Part shown: positions 46,831-58,433 of the stretch, piece after piece
Layout: each line of letters begins with the position of its first letter
Numbering within the stretch: the stretch's first letter is position 1
Source: Ehretia macrophylla
Lineage: Eukaryota > Streptophyta > Magnoliopsida > Boraginales > Ehretiaceae
Length of the DNA: 64,000 nucleotides
Assembly: GCA_037974665.1 (NCBI GenBank)
Contig: CM075780.1
Coordinates: 1,646,501 to 1,710,500, forward strand
Reading direction: 5' to 3'
Made by a program: the position numbers and the translations under genes
The notes under the pieces: generated by a model
Told to the model about the DNA's origin: nothing
Database searches by the model: none
Seen by the model: the letters and a program-made list of their open reading frames with translations, nothing else

Positions 46831-47889
46831 AATCAAGAAAGAATCCTACACAAAGCACTAGACAATAAAATAATCCTACACAATCCACTAACCAATATTA
46901 TATTCCTAATTCAAATTCTCTACAAACTCCACTAACAATAAAATAATACTAAACTATTCCTAAATTTTCTACTATCTATTATTCTATTCATAATTCAACT
47001 CATCAAAAAACATTCCTATATTTTATTCTACCTAGATTCCCTAATTTCCCAACATTCCTATGACAATTCTAATGACACAAATGCATAAAAAATTAGTCCT
47101 AGACAAACTATGACAAAACACTCAACACAATGCATAAAAATTGCCCAAAACCACCTCAATTTCCTCCCATTTTCGACCAAACCACTCATGGCCCATGCTA
47201 ACATTTCAAAATGCCTCTTGAAGACATAAAAATCAGAATTGCTAAGCTCAAGGCTGAACCCATGCATCAACTTTTGCAAAAAGCCTCATTTTTCTCTCAT
47301 TTCTCTCACTTTCCTCACATTTCTCTCTCTCTCCCTCTCATTTTCTCTCTCCATTTCGGTTTTGGCTGAGTTATTCATCTCCATAGCTTCTCTTCTTCAC
47401 ACCATAGCTAAACCAAGCAAGCCACAAGCAAAGGACCTCAACCGAACAAGCTAGGATGCAAAAATCACTCATGCATGTGCATTGAAGCTTCATTTTCGGC
47501 CTTGGTGAGTTTTTAAGCTTCCATTTCTTTTATTCTTGTTCTAACCACATGCATGTACTAAGAACTTGGCCACTAAGCTAGGAAAAATAGAGAGAAATCG
47601 GGTGGTGTCTTGGCTAAGCAAGGAAGAAGAAGAAAATCGTGCTTCATCAAGTTTTGTGCATCTTCTTGTTGATTTGCTAAGGTGAGGGTTAAAAGCTTTG
47701 GAAAACTCTTTGAAATTTCACATGCATGTTCATAAATGTGTATATTTGCCTCTGTGTTTGAGTTATGTGGTCGTCCATGAGCTTAAACAACCATGCATGG
47801 CAAGATCTTGGCTTGAAAATGATGCTAGGTGAAGTCGAATTCTTGTGACAGCTCTCTGACCAGTCTGTTCGAGGTAAGTTTGGCTAAAC

Positions 47890-48300
47890 AAATGATGTTG
47901 AAAATGCTTGAAAATTGGTGGGTGACTATTTTGGACAGTTTTGAACATTTTTCCCAGAAATAGGCCGAAGCTAATTTGGACTCTAAGGACCTCAAAATGG
48001 CAAATCATTAAAATGTGACCAAATCTGGAAATCTGGGAAAATGAATCAGGTTTTGGCAGATGCACTGACCTTGTGGAGCGAACCATGTTTGACTTAGTAA
48101 ATGTTGTCCAAACTGTATGAAAATTGGTGTGCTACTAGATTTTTCAGTTCTGGACAATTTTTCAAGAAATGGACCAAAGCTAAAAATGACTCTAAGGACC
48201 TCAAAAACGTCAATTTCTGAAAAGTGTGCAAATCTGGACAGTTTTGTGCTACCTCACTGTTTCGGCCATAACTAATGATTCTGAACTCCAATTGATGCAA
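47890..48300 (+). repeat. Degenerate 209-bp tandem duplication in the left LTR
   Basis: The words gaaaattggtg (47910, 48119) and gactctaaggacctcaaaa (47979, 48188) recur at exactly 209 bp, with weaker matching between them. The same pair is in the right LTR. In the third LTR part of the first copy is deleted near 62642. Confidence 0.85.
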
Positions 48301-48949
48301 GGTTTGTTTCTGCGTTTAGTTAACTTCTTAAGCTTTAATTTTAAATCTTATTCACTGAATTTGGAGATTTTTTGTTTACCTGATTGATTGTGAGAAAACA
48401 GCCTATTGCAGTGAGTGTTTCACTTAGCTATATGCATGGAAAACTATTGTAACCTCTCTTGTGGTGCTAATTGCTTGGAATTGTGATGTCGGAATATTGC
48501 GTGGACTGTTTTGAGTACTTGAGGATGTTTGAATTGAATGATGTATGACTCGGGAATGATGTTGAGTTGACTTAGGGCTTGAACACACGATCGTGCATGA
48601 AACGGAAACCCTAATGGCTAAGTAGTCTTACTAAGTGTTAATCATTGGATATTGTGTGAAAACTGTACGTTGCGTGGGCTGCCCGTAAATGTGTTATAAC
48701 TTCAATTATGGTTTTTACCATTGCATGTTGTCAAATAAGCTTGTCTTGCTACCGAACCCACGTAAATGTTGTTGCATGTCGAATAATTCGTATCACTTGA
48801 TTATATGAACTTCTTGATGAGTTATATGGCCTATTTTACATGTGTTACATGGCTGCCTGTTTAATGTTCATATGGCTCTAGGTGTTCTACAAAATGAAAT
48901 TTCATGTCAAGCATGCCTCGTTCGTTTACTTGGCAATATATGATCTTGA

Positions 48950-49185
48950 AATTGCTCGGAGACAACCTACTTTGTTGTCCTCCTAATGTGAATTGTTAAA
49001 AGATATTAAACGGTTTATTTGAACATGATTACTTGGCTGCCCATTAAAGTTTAATTGCTTTCAAATGGATATATGAAATGATTATATGTTCTTACAATGC
49101 CTTATATGCCAATATGTCAAAATGTGATCATATACTTGCTCGGAGGCAACCTACTTTGTTGACCTCCTAATGTGAAATGTTAAAT
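48950..49185 (+). repeat. Direct repeat with hairpin potential in the left LTR
   Basis: ttgctcggagacaac...ttgtcctcctaatgtga (near 48954) and ttgctcggaggcaac...ttgacctcctaatgtga (near 49137) are a degenerate direct repeat at ~183 bp. Each is itself an imperfect inverted repeat (ggagacaac against gttgtcctcc with a short loop). It recurs in the other LTR copies. Confidence 0.7.
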
Positions 49186-49235
49186 GACATAAATGGGCAT
49201 TGTATACGAGGTTGCAACCTTTCGTGTGGCATGGT

Positions 49236-49435
49236 AGTGTTTCACGCACGCCGGGCGGCATCGGGCTTGCCGGTGTTACCGTGACTACCATGGTCCAATT
49301 CCCTCTCTCGCTTGGCATTTCACCCTCGGAGAGTTGGGTCGTAGGTTTCGAGGTACATCCGGAGTACACCCAATTGGGAGCGATAAGTGGATTATTGAAG
49401 TCGGCCGCACCAAATGAATCGAAATTGATATTGAG
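49236..49435 (+). repeat. GC-rich block conserved in all LTR copies
   Basis: A GC-rich stretch (cacgccgggcggcatcggg ... aagtcggccgca) stands out from the AT-rich LTR. It is kept with few changes in all four LTRs of the window (also near 56274-56445, 59355-59530 reversed, and 63746-63912), although the LTRs around it have diverged by large deletions. The function is unknown. Confidence 0.8.
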
Positions 49436-49470
49436 AGCAAATGCTCACCGTATCCTTTTTACTACGTGTA

Positions 49471-49614
49471 TAAGTACTCTCGCTTGGTTCCTAGAGAACC
49501 TTGGGGAGGAAAGACTGGTATTCTTGTTCCTGTGCTTATATGTAAGTACTCTCGCTTGGTTCCTAGAGAACCTCGGGGAGGAAAGACTGGCATTTCTGTT
49601 CCCTTACTTTGTAT
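49471..49614 (+). repeat. 72-bp tandem duplication in the left LTR
   Basis: taagtactctcgcttggttc recurs at 49471 and 49543. Both units carry agagaacct and gaggaaagactgg. The duplication is shared with the right LTR (near 56502-56645) but missing from the minus-strand and third LTRs, so it arose in this lineage only. Confidence 0.9.
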
Positions 49615-50486
49615 CCGTTACTCGATTTGTTTCTTATAATTGCGTACCTTATTATTTGTAATACGTGACATGTTCTCAAAAAGAGTTTTCATAAATTGAA
49701 CCGGAAAACGAGTTTCAAAATGTATTTCTCGTTCCCCCTCGCTGAGTTCATAAGGACTCACCCTCTTTTCATCACAGGTAAAGAAGAACAGGTACAGGTA
49801 CCCGAGGACGGTGTGTCTAACGATGAACCCCTGGAGTGATTGCCTGTCTTGTGTGCCTTGCGTGATTGTGGCTATTTGTGAACTATGCTACTTGAAGACT
49901 ATTTCTTTTATGTTGCTCGTTGTTTATTGATGTAAATGACCCCGTTGTAATTTGGGTCTAATTCTGAGATTGTACTATCTATAACCGGACGAACTTTTAT
50001 TTGGTTGTTTGCTTCGTTTTCTTAATTAGTAGTTATCGTAGGCATTCAAACCACTAGATGAACAATCAACTAAGTTAATTCTATCTAATTTCACTTAGGT
50101 GTTCATTTGCAAACTAAAGGATAATAGGTACTTGCATGATAGGAAATTGAAAAATAAACGGGGCATAGTTATCATGTTAGGCTTATTAACCAAACGAGAG
50201 TTTCAAGATAAACTAGTAGGCAAATTGGTTGGTGACAAATAGGAGTCCTTAATGAAATTGGATTAATGATTGGAATAATTGAGGCGTTTAGAGAATTAGG
50301 TCAAACCAAAGAGTCCAATTACAGCCGTTATGTTGCCGGTTTTCCGGAAAACTTTGGAGTTTAGGCTAAAAACAATAAGTGTTAAATCTTTATAAACAGT
50401 TAAGTACGAGACGTGAATTGAATGTTTAGTTCACACCCTAGTCTAACCTTATTGGCCGGGTTGGGGCGTGACACCTTATATAAGAA

Positions 50487-50498
50487 TGGTATCAGAGC
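50487..50498 (+). promoter_or_regulatory. Primer binding site (initiator Met tRNA type)
   Basis: TGGTATCAGAGC matches the primer site complementary to plant initiator tRNA-Met. It lies 13 bp after the LTR end, further than the usual few bases, which is odd but the same in both copies. Confidence 0.9.
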
Positions 50499-53323
50499 TT
50501 AGTTTAGTAACTAGGCGTTGGTCGGGTTCAACTCTCGGACCATGGGTAGAAGCCCTAAGGTAATTGTGATGTCTTGTTTATATGAGTTAATGTGTGCTAA
50601 TGTGCTTTAATTGCTTTGAGAATTGAATACTATGTGCCTTTGTGGACTATATGTATTATGTGTCATGCACACCGACACGTTAGTGCCCTCAATAATGCAT
50701 GCATACCTTTATACTTCTTTCTTGATACATATGCATGTTATATAACCATAAATGACTGTTTATACACATAGATAGTTAGAATTAGGACTTTCAGGGAAGT
50801 AAATTCATGCAGGAAGAACGAAAAGTCTTGGTTAGAGATTTCTAGCATCTTCACAGGTACTCGATGGATAGTATGTATTATTGGATATGCATATGTATAA
50901 AATGCGTAGCACGGGTATAATTGTTGAGGTAAAGTTTCTCCTTATTTTTGAAATACTTATACCTGTGATTAAGTTGTCAATTTTATAGTTATGAAGTTAT
51001 TGATTCCGTTAAACCGTTCTTCTAATTATGGTTCAAGTATAAAGTTTAATGACATACAACTTCGCTTAAGATATAAGAACATACTATTAAATATGTAGAG
51101 TAGTATATATTCTCATGTGCTGATAGTGGAAGTTGACTTGGAGGTTTCTTTGAATCTATTTCTCACATCTTAAAATTGGCTTGATAGACTATCTAAGAAG
51201 TAAGCAATACACTCGTACGATTGAATCCTTACTTGATTGGAATTAAGCATCGTTGAACCTAATAAGGTGTATATTAACGAGTTTCAAGTTCACTCAATGG
51301 TAAGTTTGTGACCTAGAAATTACGGGATAAACTCGTGGAAATGGGTGATAGGGGTTAGATTATTAAGGCGTGAATAATGTGTTTAGGTAACTTAACAATG
51401 GATAACCTCGAGACATGTAGGCAACTCTAGAGATTAAGTTTAACAAGATTGATGAATCTTTAGTATAACAAGATATGGGGATATTGGAATTGAGGAATTC
51501 GTGTAACGAGAACTCGTGTTCGGAAGACTACACCTGAATGTTAGGTCGAATGGAAGTGTAAGGTATTGAATTATGTATTAGATGATGTTGCTAAAGTCCT
51601 AAGTTGGATATTGGTGATATTAAGAATCATGGTATTAATTTGACACCTCTCGGATTTAGTTGTGATTATGTAAGTAAGTCATTCTATGCACTCGTTGTTT
51701 GGATACCCTAGAGGATATTAGGAAGCATATATCTCTAAGTAATACCGATGGACCTATTATATAAACCATCGAAATGATATTAAGCATCTGGTTGCAAAGT
51801 GGAGTCGTTAGGATATGATTAGTAATCCTAAATAGCTAATAGTAAGTATGCATGATGATTCATGGTGAACCCTAGAACCTAAGGTCGATGAGTCTTGATG
51901 TTCTTAGTTAGTTGAACATGTAAACGAAGAGAGTAAGATAGAGATAAATCAGAGTCATGATGACCCAAGAGACTATTGTTAGACCACCGTATCTATGTGC
52001 ACCGTTTCACTTCTAGAAACTAGCAGTTGGAGACTTCAAATTGTGGTCGTCGAATAAGAGGGGTGAATTTTGTAGTGATAGTTAAATAAGTAATTGATTA
52101 CTTTTGAAGTTCTATTAGATTATATTGTGGTTATAATTCTTATGTTGATACAACCTTGAAGTTATCTCGTGTAAGTATTTTATGAGCTCGGTCATTTCGG
52201 TACCCATTTATAGTCCTAGGATTGTTGTTGTACGGTCGGTAACCTAGTAGAGTATTGATATCACTTACATGGCGATGAACCCAGCTTAGTAACATTAATG
52301 TCGAAGATATATTGGCGAGCATTAAGTGTTCGAAGGGATGACTAGGTCGCTAAGTGAGTAGGACCATTGTCTTCTTAAGTATGACGTAACCGTGGATTAA
52401 GGTGAGTAGAATTTATTTGAGGTTGAAGCTATTTGTCTTAGGAAATTTGGATAAGATTAAAAGAAAGTTCTGAAGCCTCGTGACTTGAAAATAGAGATTT
52501 GAATATGGAAATAAATTGTGGATCACAAGCTGATGAAGCTTACTGAAAAGTTGAACTAGTGCTACATGATTAGTTACTCATGCAATTTCAATGGCAATTT
52601 GTTGGTGGTACTTAATAAACCTTAGAGTTTGAGTTTCATGAACCTCAATAGTCTTTCTCCTTGATTACGGGCATGAAGGTTAACGAAGCTGGGAAAGGAT
52701 GTTAGTGAATAGGAGCCTATGATTAGGAGACTAGTCATTAGAAGATTTGCTAATCTAATGTACCTGCGAGATAAGAAGGGCTATAATACCATCGATAGAT
52801 GACGATTTGAGATGGATCAATTTGTTTGGAGAGTTTTTCCTGAAAATAGAGTCGTATTGTGGAAATAATCCATAACATGTGTATGTCTTACGTGCTAACA
52901 ATTTGAAGCTAGTAGATATGATATGTAAATCGGATATAGACCTATCATCTTCAAATTAGTGTATGTAACCATAAGATCGCGGTATTATTGTGATATTCCT
53001 TTTGAGGTATGGATGCGAGATTGATACAACATGAGTCATGATTTTGGAGTTATAGTTCTATTGTTAGGATACCGATGCAGTTTTGATGACTATGTTTGGA
53101 GATTCTAACCTTAGTTAATGAACTCGACCTTAAGATCAATTGGAGAAAAGAGAGTTGTTCAAAGGAACGAACTGTAAATGTAGGGGTCACACCGAATTAA
53201 ATGATTGGAGAAGGCTAGGAAGTGAATTCGTTGTGGTAAGAGAGATCACAGAGCAAAGGACGACCCGGAGTGGAAAATGACAATGGTCGGAATCCGTCTA
53301 AATGACCTTAACAAGTGAGAATG

Positions 53324-53358
53324 AATTTCGGGACGAAATTCTTTTAAGGAGGGGAGGA
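53324..53358 (+). promoter_or_regulatory. Polypurine tract with preceding inverted repeat
   Basis: aaggaggggagga (53346-53358) abuts the right LTR and is a typical polypurine tract for plus-strand priming. Just before it, aatttcg-gga-cgaaatt is a perfect 7-bp inverted repeat, a sequence known at the end of pol in many plant Ty3/gypsy elements. The minus-strand element keeps both with small changes. Confidence 0.85.
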
Positions 53359-56300
53359 TGTGAGGCCCGATAGCGAATAACGTGTCTTACCTCGATTTGC
53401 GCGCCTTAGACCTAAAATTATATGACTGACCTAGGATTACGTGTCCTGTCTTGGTTTTCGTGCATACCTCGTTATACGTGCCTTAACCTAGAATTGTGTG
53501 CCTTAATCCTCGATATACGTGCGATACCTAGATAAACATGCCATGACCTTAATTTACGTGCGAGACCTTGATTTGCGTGTGTCTCTTCGTTTCGTGTGCA
53601 TTAACTTTGAACTGCGTGCCTTAACCTAGGTTTAAGAGCCGTGTCTTGAATTACGTGCATTGCTTTGAATTACGTGCCTTATTTTGATCTACGTTCATTC
53701 ACCTAGGATTGCGTGTGTTAGCATTAAAATCCGTGCACTTATTTTGAAGTATGTGCCTTAGTCTTGAAATACGTGTTGTACCTCGTAGTTCGTGTCTTAC
53801 CTCGTAGTTCGTGTCTACCTCGTAATTCGTGCCCTAGACCTTGGAATCCGTGCCACCACGTTAATCAAGAAAGAATCCTACACAAAGCACTAGACAATAA
53901 AATAATCCTACACAATCCACTAACCAATATTATATTCCTAATTCAAATTCTCTACAAACTCCACTAACAATAAAATAATACTAAACTATTCCTAAATTTT
54001 CTACTATCTATTATTCTATTCATAATTCAACTCATCAAAAAACATTCCTATATTTTATTCTACCTAGATTCCCTAATTTCCCAACATTCCTATGACAATT
54101 CTAATGACACAAATGCATAAAAAATTAGTCCTAGACAAACTATGACAAAACACTCAACACAATGCATAAAAATTGCCCAAAACCACCTCAATTTCCTCCC
54201 ATTTTCGACCAAACCACTCATGGCCCATGCTAACATTTCAAAATGCCTCTTGAAGACATAAAAATCAGAATTGCTAAGCTCAAGGCTGAACCCATGCATC
54301 AACTTTTGCAAAAAGCCTCATTTTTCTCTCATTTCTCTCACTTTCCTCACATTTCTCTCTCTCTCCCTCTCATTTTCTCTCTCCATTTCGGTTTTGGCTG
54401 AGTTATTCATCTCCATAGCTTCTCTTCTTCACACCATAGCTAAACCAAGCAAGCCACAAGCAAAGGACCTCAACCGAACAAGCTAGGATGCAAAAATCAC
54501 TCATGCATGTGCATTGAAGCTTCATTTTCGGCCTTGGTGAGTTTTTAAGCTTCCATTTCTTTTCTTCTTGTTCTAACCACATGCATGTACTAAGAACTTG
54601 GCCACTAAGCTAGGAAAAATAGAGAGAAATCGGGTGGTGTCTTGGCTAAGCAAGGAAGAAGAAGAAAATCGTGCTTCATCAAGTTTTGTGCATCTTCTTG
54701 TTGATTTGCTAAGGTGAGGGTTAAAAGCTTTGGAAAACTCTTTGAAATTTCACATGCATGTTCATAAATGTGTATATTTGCCTCTGTGTTTGAGTTATGT
54801 GGTCGTCCATGAGCTTAAACAACCATGCATGGCAAGATCTTGGCTTGAAAATGATGCTAGGTGAAGTCGAATTCTTGTGACAGCTCTCTGACCAGTCTGT
54901 TCGAGGTAAGTTTGGCTAAACAAATGATGTTGAAAATGCTTGAAAATTGGTGGGTGACTATTTTGGACAGTTTTGAACATTTTTCCCAGAAATAGGCCGA
55001 AGCTAATTTGGACTCTAAGGACCTCAAAATGGCAAATCATTAAAATGTGACCAAATCTGGAAATCTGGGAAAATGAATCAGGTTTTGGCAGATGCACTGA
55101 CCTTGTGGAGCGAACCATGTTTGACTTAGTAAATATTGTCCAAACTGTATGAAAATTGGTGTGCTACTAGATTTTTCAGTTCTGGACAATTTTTCAAGAA
55201 ATGGACCAAAGCTAAAAATGACTCTAAGGACCTCAAAAACGTCAATTTCTGAAAAGTGTGCAAATCTGGACAGTTTTGTGCTACCTCACTGTTTCGGCCA
55301 TAACTAATGATTCTGAACTCCAATTGATGCAAGGTTTGTTTCTGCGTTTAGTTAACTTCTTAAGCTTTAATTTTAAATCTTATTCACTGAATTTGGAGAT
55401 TTTTTGTTTACCCGATTGATTGTGAGAAAACAGCCTATTGCAGTGAGTGTTTCACTTAGCTATATGCATGGAAAACTATTGTAACCTCTCTTGTGGTGCT
55501 AATTGCTTGGAATTGTGATGTCGGAATATTGCGTGGACTGTTTTGAGTACTTGAGGATGTTTGAATTGAATGATGTATGACTCGGGAATGATGTTGAGTT
55601 GACTTAGGGCTTGAACACACGATCGTGCATGAAACGGAAACCCTAATGGCTAAGTAGTCTTACTAAGTGTTAATCATTGGATATTGTGTGAAAACTGTAC
55701 GTTGCGTGGGCTGCCCGTAAATGTGTTATAACTTCAATTATGGTTTTTACCATTGCATGTTGTCAAATAAGCTTGTCTTGCTACCGAACCCACGTAAATG
55801 TTGTTGCATGTCGAATAATTCGTATCACTTGATTATATGAACTTCTTGATGAGTTATATGGCCTATTTTACATGTGTTACATGGCTGCCTGTTTAATGTT
55901 CATATGGCTCTAGGTGTTCTACAAAATGAAATTTCATGTCAAGCATGCCTCGTTCGTTTACTTGGCAATATATGATCTTGAAATTGCTCGGAGACAACCT
56001 ACTTTGTTGTCCTCCTAATGTGAATTGTTAAAAGATATTAAACGGTTTATTTGAACATGATTACTTGGCTGCCCATTAAAGTTTAATTGCTTTCAAATGG
56101 ATATATGAAATGATTATATGTTCTTACAATGCCTTATATGCCAATATGTCAAAATGTGATCATATACTTGCTCGGAGGCAACCTACTTTGTTGACCTCCT
56201 AATGTGAAATGTTAAATGACATAAATGGGCATTGTATACGAGGTTGCAACCTTTCGTGTGGCATGTAGTGTTTCACGCACGCCGGGCGGCATCGGGCTTG

Positions 56301-57504
56301 CCGGTGTTACCGTGACTACCATGGTCCAATTCCCTCTCTCGCTTGGCATTTCACCCTCGGAGAGTTGGGTCGTAGGTTTCGGGGTACATCCGGAGTACAC
56401 CCAATTGGGAGCGATAAGTGGATTATTGAAGTCGGCCGCACCAAATGAATCGAAATTGATATTGAGAGCAAATGCTCACCGTATCCTTTTTACTACGTGT
56501 ATAAGTACTCTCGCTTGGTTCCTAGAGAACCTTGGGGAGGAAAGACTGGTATTCTTGTTCCTGTGCTTATATGTAAGTACTCTCGCTTGGTTCCTAGAGA
56601 ACCTCGGGGAGGAAAGACTGGCATTTCTGTTCCCTTACTTTGTATCCGTTACTCGATTTGTTTCTTATAATTGCGTACCTTATTATTTGTAATACGTGAC
56701 ATGTTCTCAAAAAGAGTTTTCATAAATTGAACCGGAAAACGAGTTTCAAAATGTATTTCTCGTTCCCCCTCGCTGAGTTCATAAGGACTCACCCTCTTTT
56801 CATCACAGGTAAAGAAGAACAGGTACAGGTACCCGAGGACGGTGTGTCTAACGATGAACCCCTGGAGTGATTGCCTGTCTTGTGTGCCTTGCGTGATTGT
56901 GGCTATTTGTGAACTATGCTACTTGAAGACTATTTCTTTTATGTTGCTCGTTGTTTATTGATGTAAATGACCCCGTTGTAATTTGGGTCTAATTCTGAGA
57001 TTGTACTATCTATAACCGGACGAACTTTTATTTGGTTGTTTGCTTCGTTTTCTTAATTAGTAGTTATCGTAGGCATTCAAACCACTAGATGAACAATCAA
57101 CTAAGTTAATTCTATCTAATTTCACTTAGGTGTTCATTTGCAAACTAAAGGATAATAGGTACTTGCATGATAGGAAATTGAAAAATAAACGGGGCATAGT
57201 TATCATGTTAGGCTTATTAACCAAACGAGAGTTTCAAGATAAACTAGTAGGCAAATTGGTTGGTGACAAATAGGAGTCCTTAATGAAATTGGATTAATGA
57301 TTGGAATAATTGAGGCGTTTAGAGAATTAGGTCAAACCAAAGAGTCCAATTACAGCCGTTATGTTGCCGGTTTTCCGGAAAACTTTGGAGTTTAGGCTAA
57401 AAACAATAAGTGTTAAATCTTTATAAACAGTTAAGTACGAGACGTGAATTGAATGTTTAGTTCACACCCTAGTCTAACCTTATTGGCCGGGTTGGGGCGT
57501 GACA
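53359..57504 (+). repeat. Right LTR, 4,146 bp
   Basis: Nearly identical to the left LTR at an offset of 7,032 bp (7,031 after a one-base deletion near 56266, gcatggtag to gcatgtag). It has the same inner repeats. High identity points to a young insertion or later gene conversion between the two. Confidence 0.88.
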
Positions 57505-57819
57505 CCTTATATAAGAATGGTATCAGAGCTTAGTTTAGTAACTAGGCGTTGGTCGGGTTCAACTCTCGGACCATGGGTAGAAGCCCTAAGGTAATTGTGA
57601 TGTCTTGTTTATATGAGTTAATGTGTGCTAATGTGCTTTAATTGCTTTGAGAATTGAATACTATGTGCCTTTGTGGACTATATGTATTATGTGTCATGCA
57701 CACCGACACGTTAGTGCCCTCAATAATGCATGCATACCTTTATACTTCTTTCTTGATACATATGCATGTTATATAACCATAAATGACTGTTTATACACAT
57801 AGATAGTTAGAATTAGGAC
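57505..57819 (+). mobile_element. Truncated second copy of the internal 5' end with PBS
   Basis: After the right LTR the sequence continues as a copy of 50474-50788, including a second TGGTATCAGAGC at 57518-57529, and stops at aattaggac where 5S spacer begins. This is not expected at the 3' end of a normal LTR element. It fits unequal recombination or a tandem insertion with later deletion of the third LTR. Confidence 0.9.
57518..57529 (+). promoter_or_regulatory. Second primer binding site
   Basis: Exact repeat of the site at 50487, downstream of the right LTR. Confidence 0.88.
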
Positions 57820-58433
57820 AACCCATCCACTTCAACAACGTAGCATCCTCGCAGGACGTGATGTCAACACGTTGTAGGGCCCTCTGATGTCCCGCGAGTC
57901 AGGTTGTCGTCCTTTTAACAGTTCACGACGTACGATTCGGGACGGAAAAACAGAGCAAAAGAAGAAAAGTGGCCTGAAACTGATGAAAACATTCGATTTT
58001 GGGCTCCAAAAAGGGCAAAGCAAGCAAGCTGGCTGCCCCCGTCGTAGAGCTCTTAGAGAGCTTTGCAACAGTATGTTGTACGCCGCGTAACTCCTTACGG
58101 ATCAAAAGTTATGGGCACCGGAGCGACGGAGACCTGGTAAAAAACCCTACGCCCTCAGTTTGCGGGCCCAGCCTCTACGTGAAGCGAAGTTGTCTGGCCC
58201 AATGTTCCGTGGGATTCAGTAATAGAGATTTGGTGGATAAAGTATCTTGGCAACCCTAACCATGGCAAAAAAAATTGAAAAGGGGGGGCAACACGAGGAC
58301 TTCCCAGGGGGTCACCCATCCTAGTACTACTCTCGCCCAAGCACGCTGAACTTCAGAGTTCTGATGGGATCCGGTTCATTAGTGCTGGTATGATCGCACC
58401 CGTCATGTTGAGGGCACAATTGCTTTATGTGTT
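57820..58433 (-). repeat. 5S rDNA block C, single unit between two retroelements
   Basis: Starts at aacccatccacttcaac and runs through a complete gene region to ctttatgtgtt, where the minus-strand element starts. It contains the copy at 58283. Confidence 0.94.
58283..58401 (-). rRNA. 5S rRNA copy C5
   Basis: Full-length copy with gggggggcaac at its 3' end (t to g), cgctgaac, ttcagag and gttcatt. It shares the block C marker cgctgaac. It lies isolated between two retroelements. Confidence 0.9.

Larger units (their letters stand above)
46327..50473 (+). repeat. Left LTR, 4,147 bp
   Basis: Starts TGTGAGGCCC and ends gggcgtgaca, a TGT...ACA terminus. The same end, in reverse, abuts 5S DNA at 58434, which supports this boundary. 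It differs from the right LTR at about eight places I could find (for example ggcccaacag/ggcccgatag and tttattctt/tttcttctt) plus a one-base deletion. Contains degenerate ACGTG repeats, a 209-bp degenerate duplication, hairpin-like repeats, a GC-rich conserved block and a 72-bp duplication. No gene seen. Confidence 0.88.
50474..53358 (+). mobile_element. Internal region without gag/pol, 2.9 kb
   Basis: AT-rich sequence between the LTRs with many stops in all frames; the longest open stretch is about 60 codons. I see no gag zinc knuckle, protease, RT, RNase H or integrase motif. The last 1.1 kb is homologous to 60319-61408 of the minus-strand element, so this non-coding internal region is a family trait and not private decay. 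Confidence 0.8.
46327..57819 (+). mobile_element. Composite LTR retroelement: LTR - internal - LTR - truncated internal
   Basis: A 4.46-kb segment occurs twice (46327-50788 and 53359-57819) around a 2.9-kb internal region. The element starts with TGTGAGGCCC directly in the 5S spacer. The second copy does not stop at its LTR end (57504) but goes on through the primer site and ~315 bp of internal DNA, then joins 5S spacer at a shared gac. No gag or pol reading frame is visible. The PBS and the PPT with its leading aatttcg/cgaaatt sequence are known from plant Ty3/gypsy elements; non-autonomous (LARD-like) status is inferred. Flanking 5S sequence lacks about 319 bp, including one gene, so the right end is not an original integration end. 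Confidence 0.88.

Noticed and set aside
47763-48086. 107-codon minus-strand open frame in the LTR, repeated at 54795
   Set aside because: Antisense to the LTR, no recognisable domain, and it spans the degenerate 209-bp repeat. Chance frame.
49200-49661. 153-codon open frame in the left LTR with an internal amino-acid repeat
   Set aside because: The second LTR has a 1-bp deletion that changes the frame near its start; the related LTRs lack the 72-bp duplication and interrupt it. No known domain seen. The repeat comes from the DNA duplication.
50487-50498. Possible tRNA gene piece
   Set aside because: Only the 12-base primer site complementary to a tRNA 3' end is present; no cloverleaf around it.
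50474-53358. Degraded gag-pol in the element interior
   Set aside because: I looked for RT, RNase H, integrase, protease and zinc-knuckle motifs in the frames and saw none. Only the short sequence before the polypurine tract resembles the end of a Ty3/gypsy pol. An HMM search would settle it.
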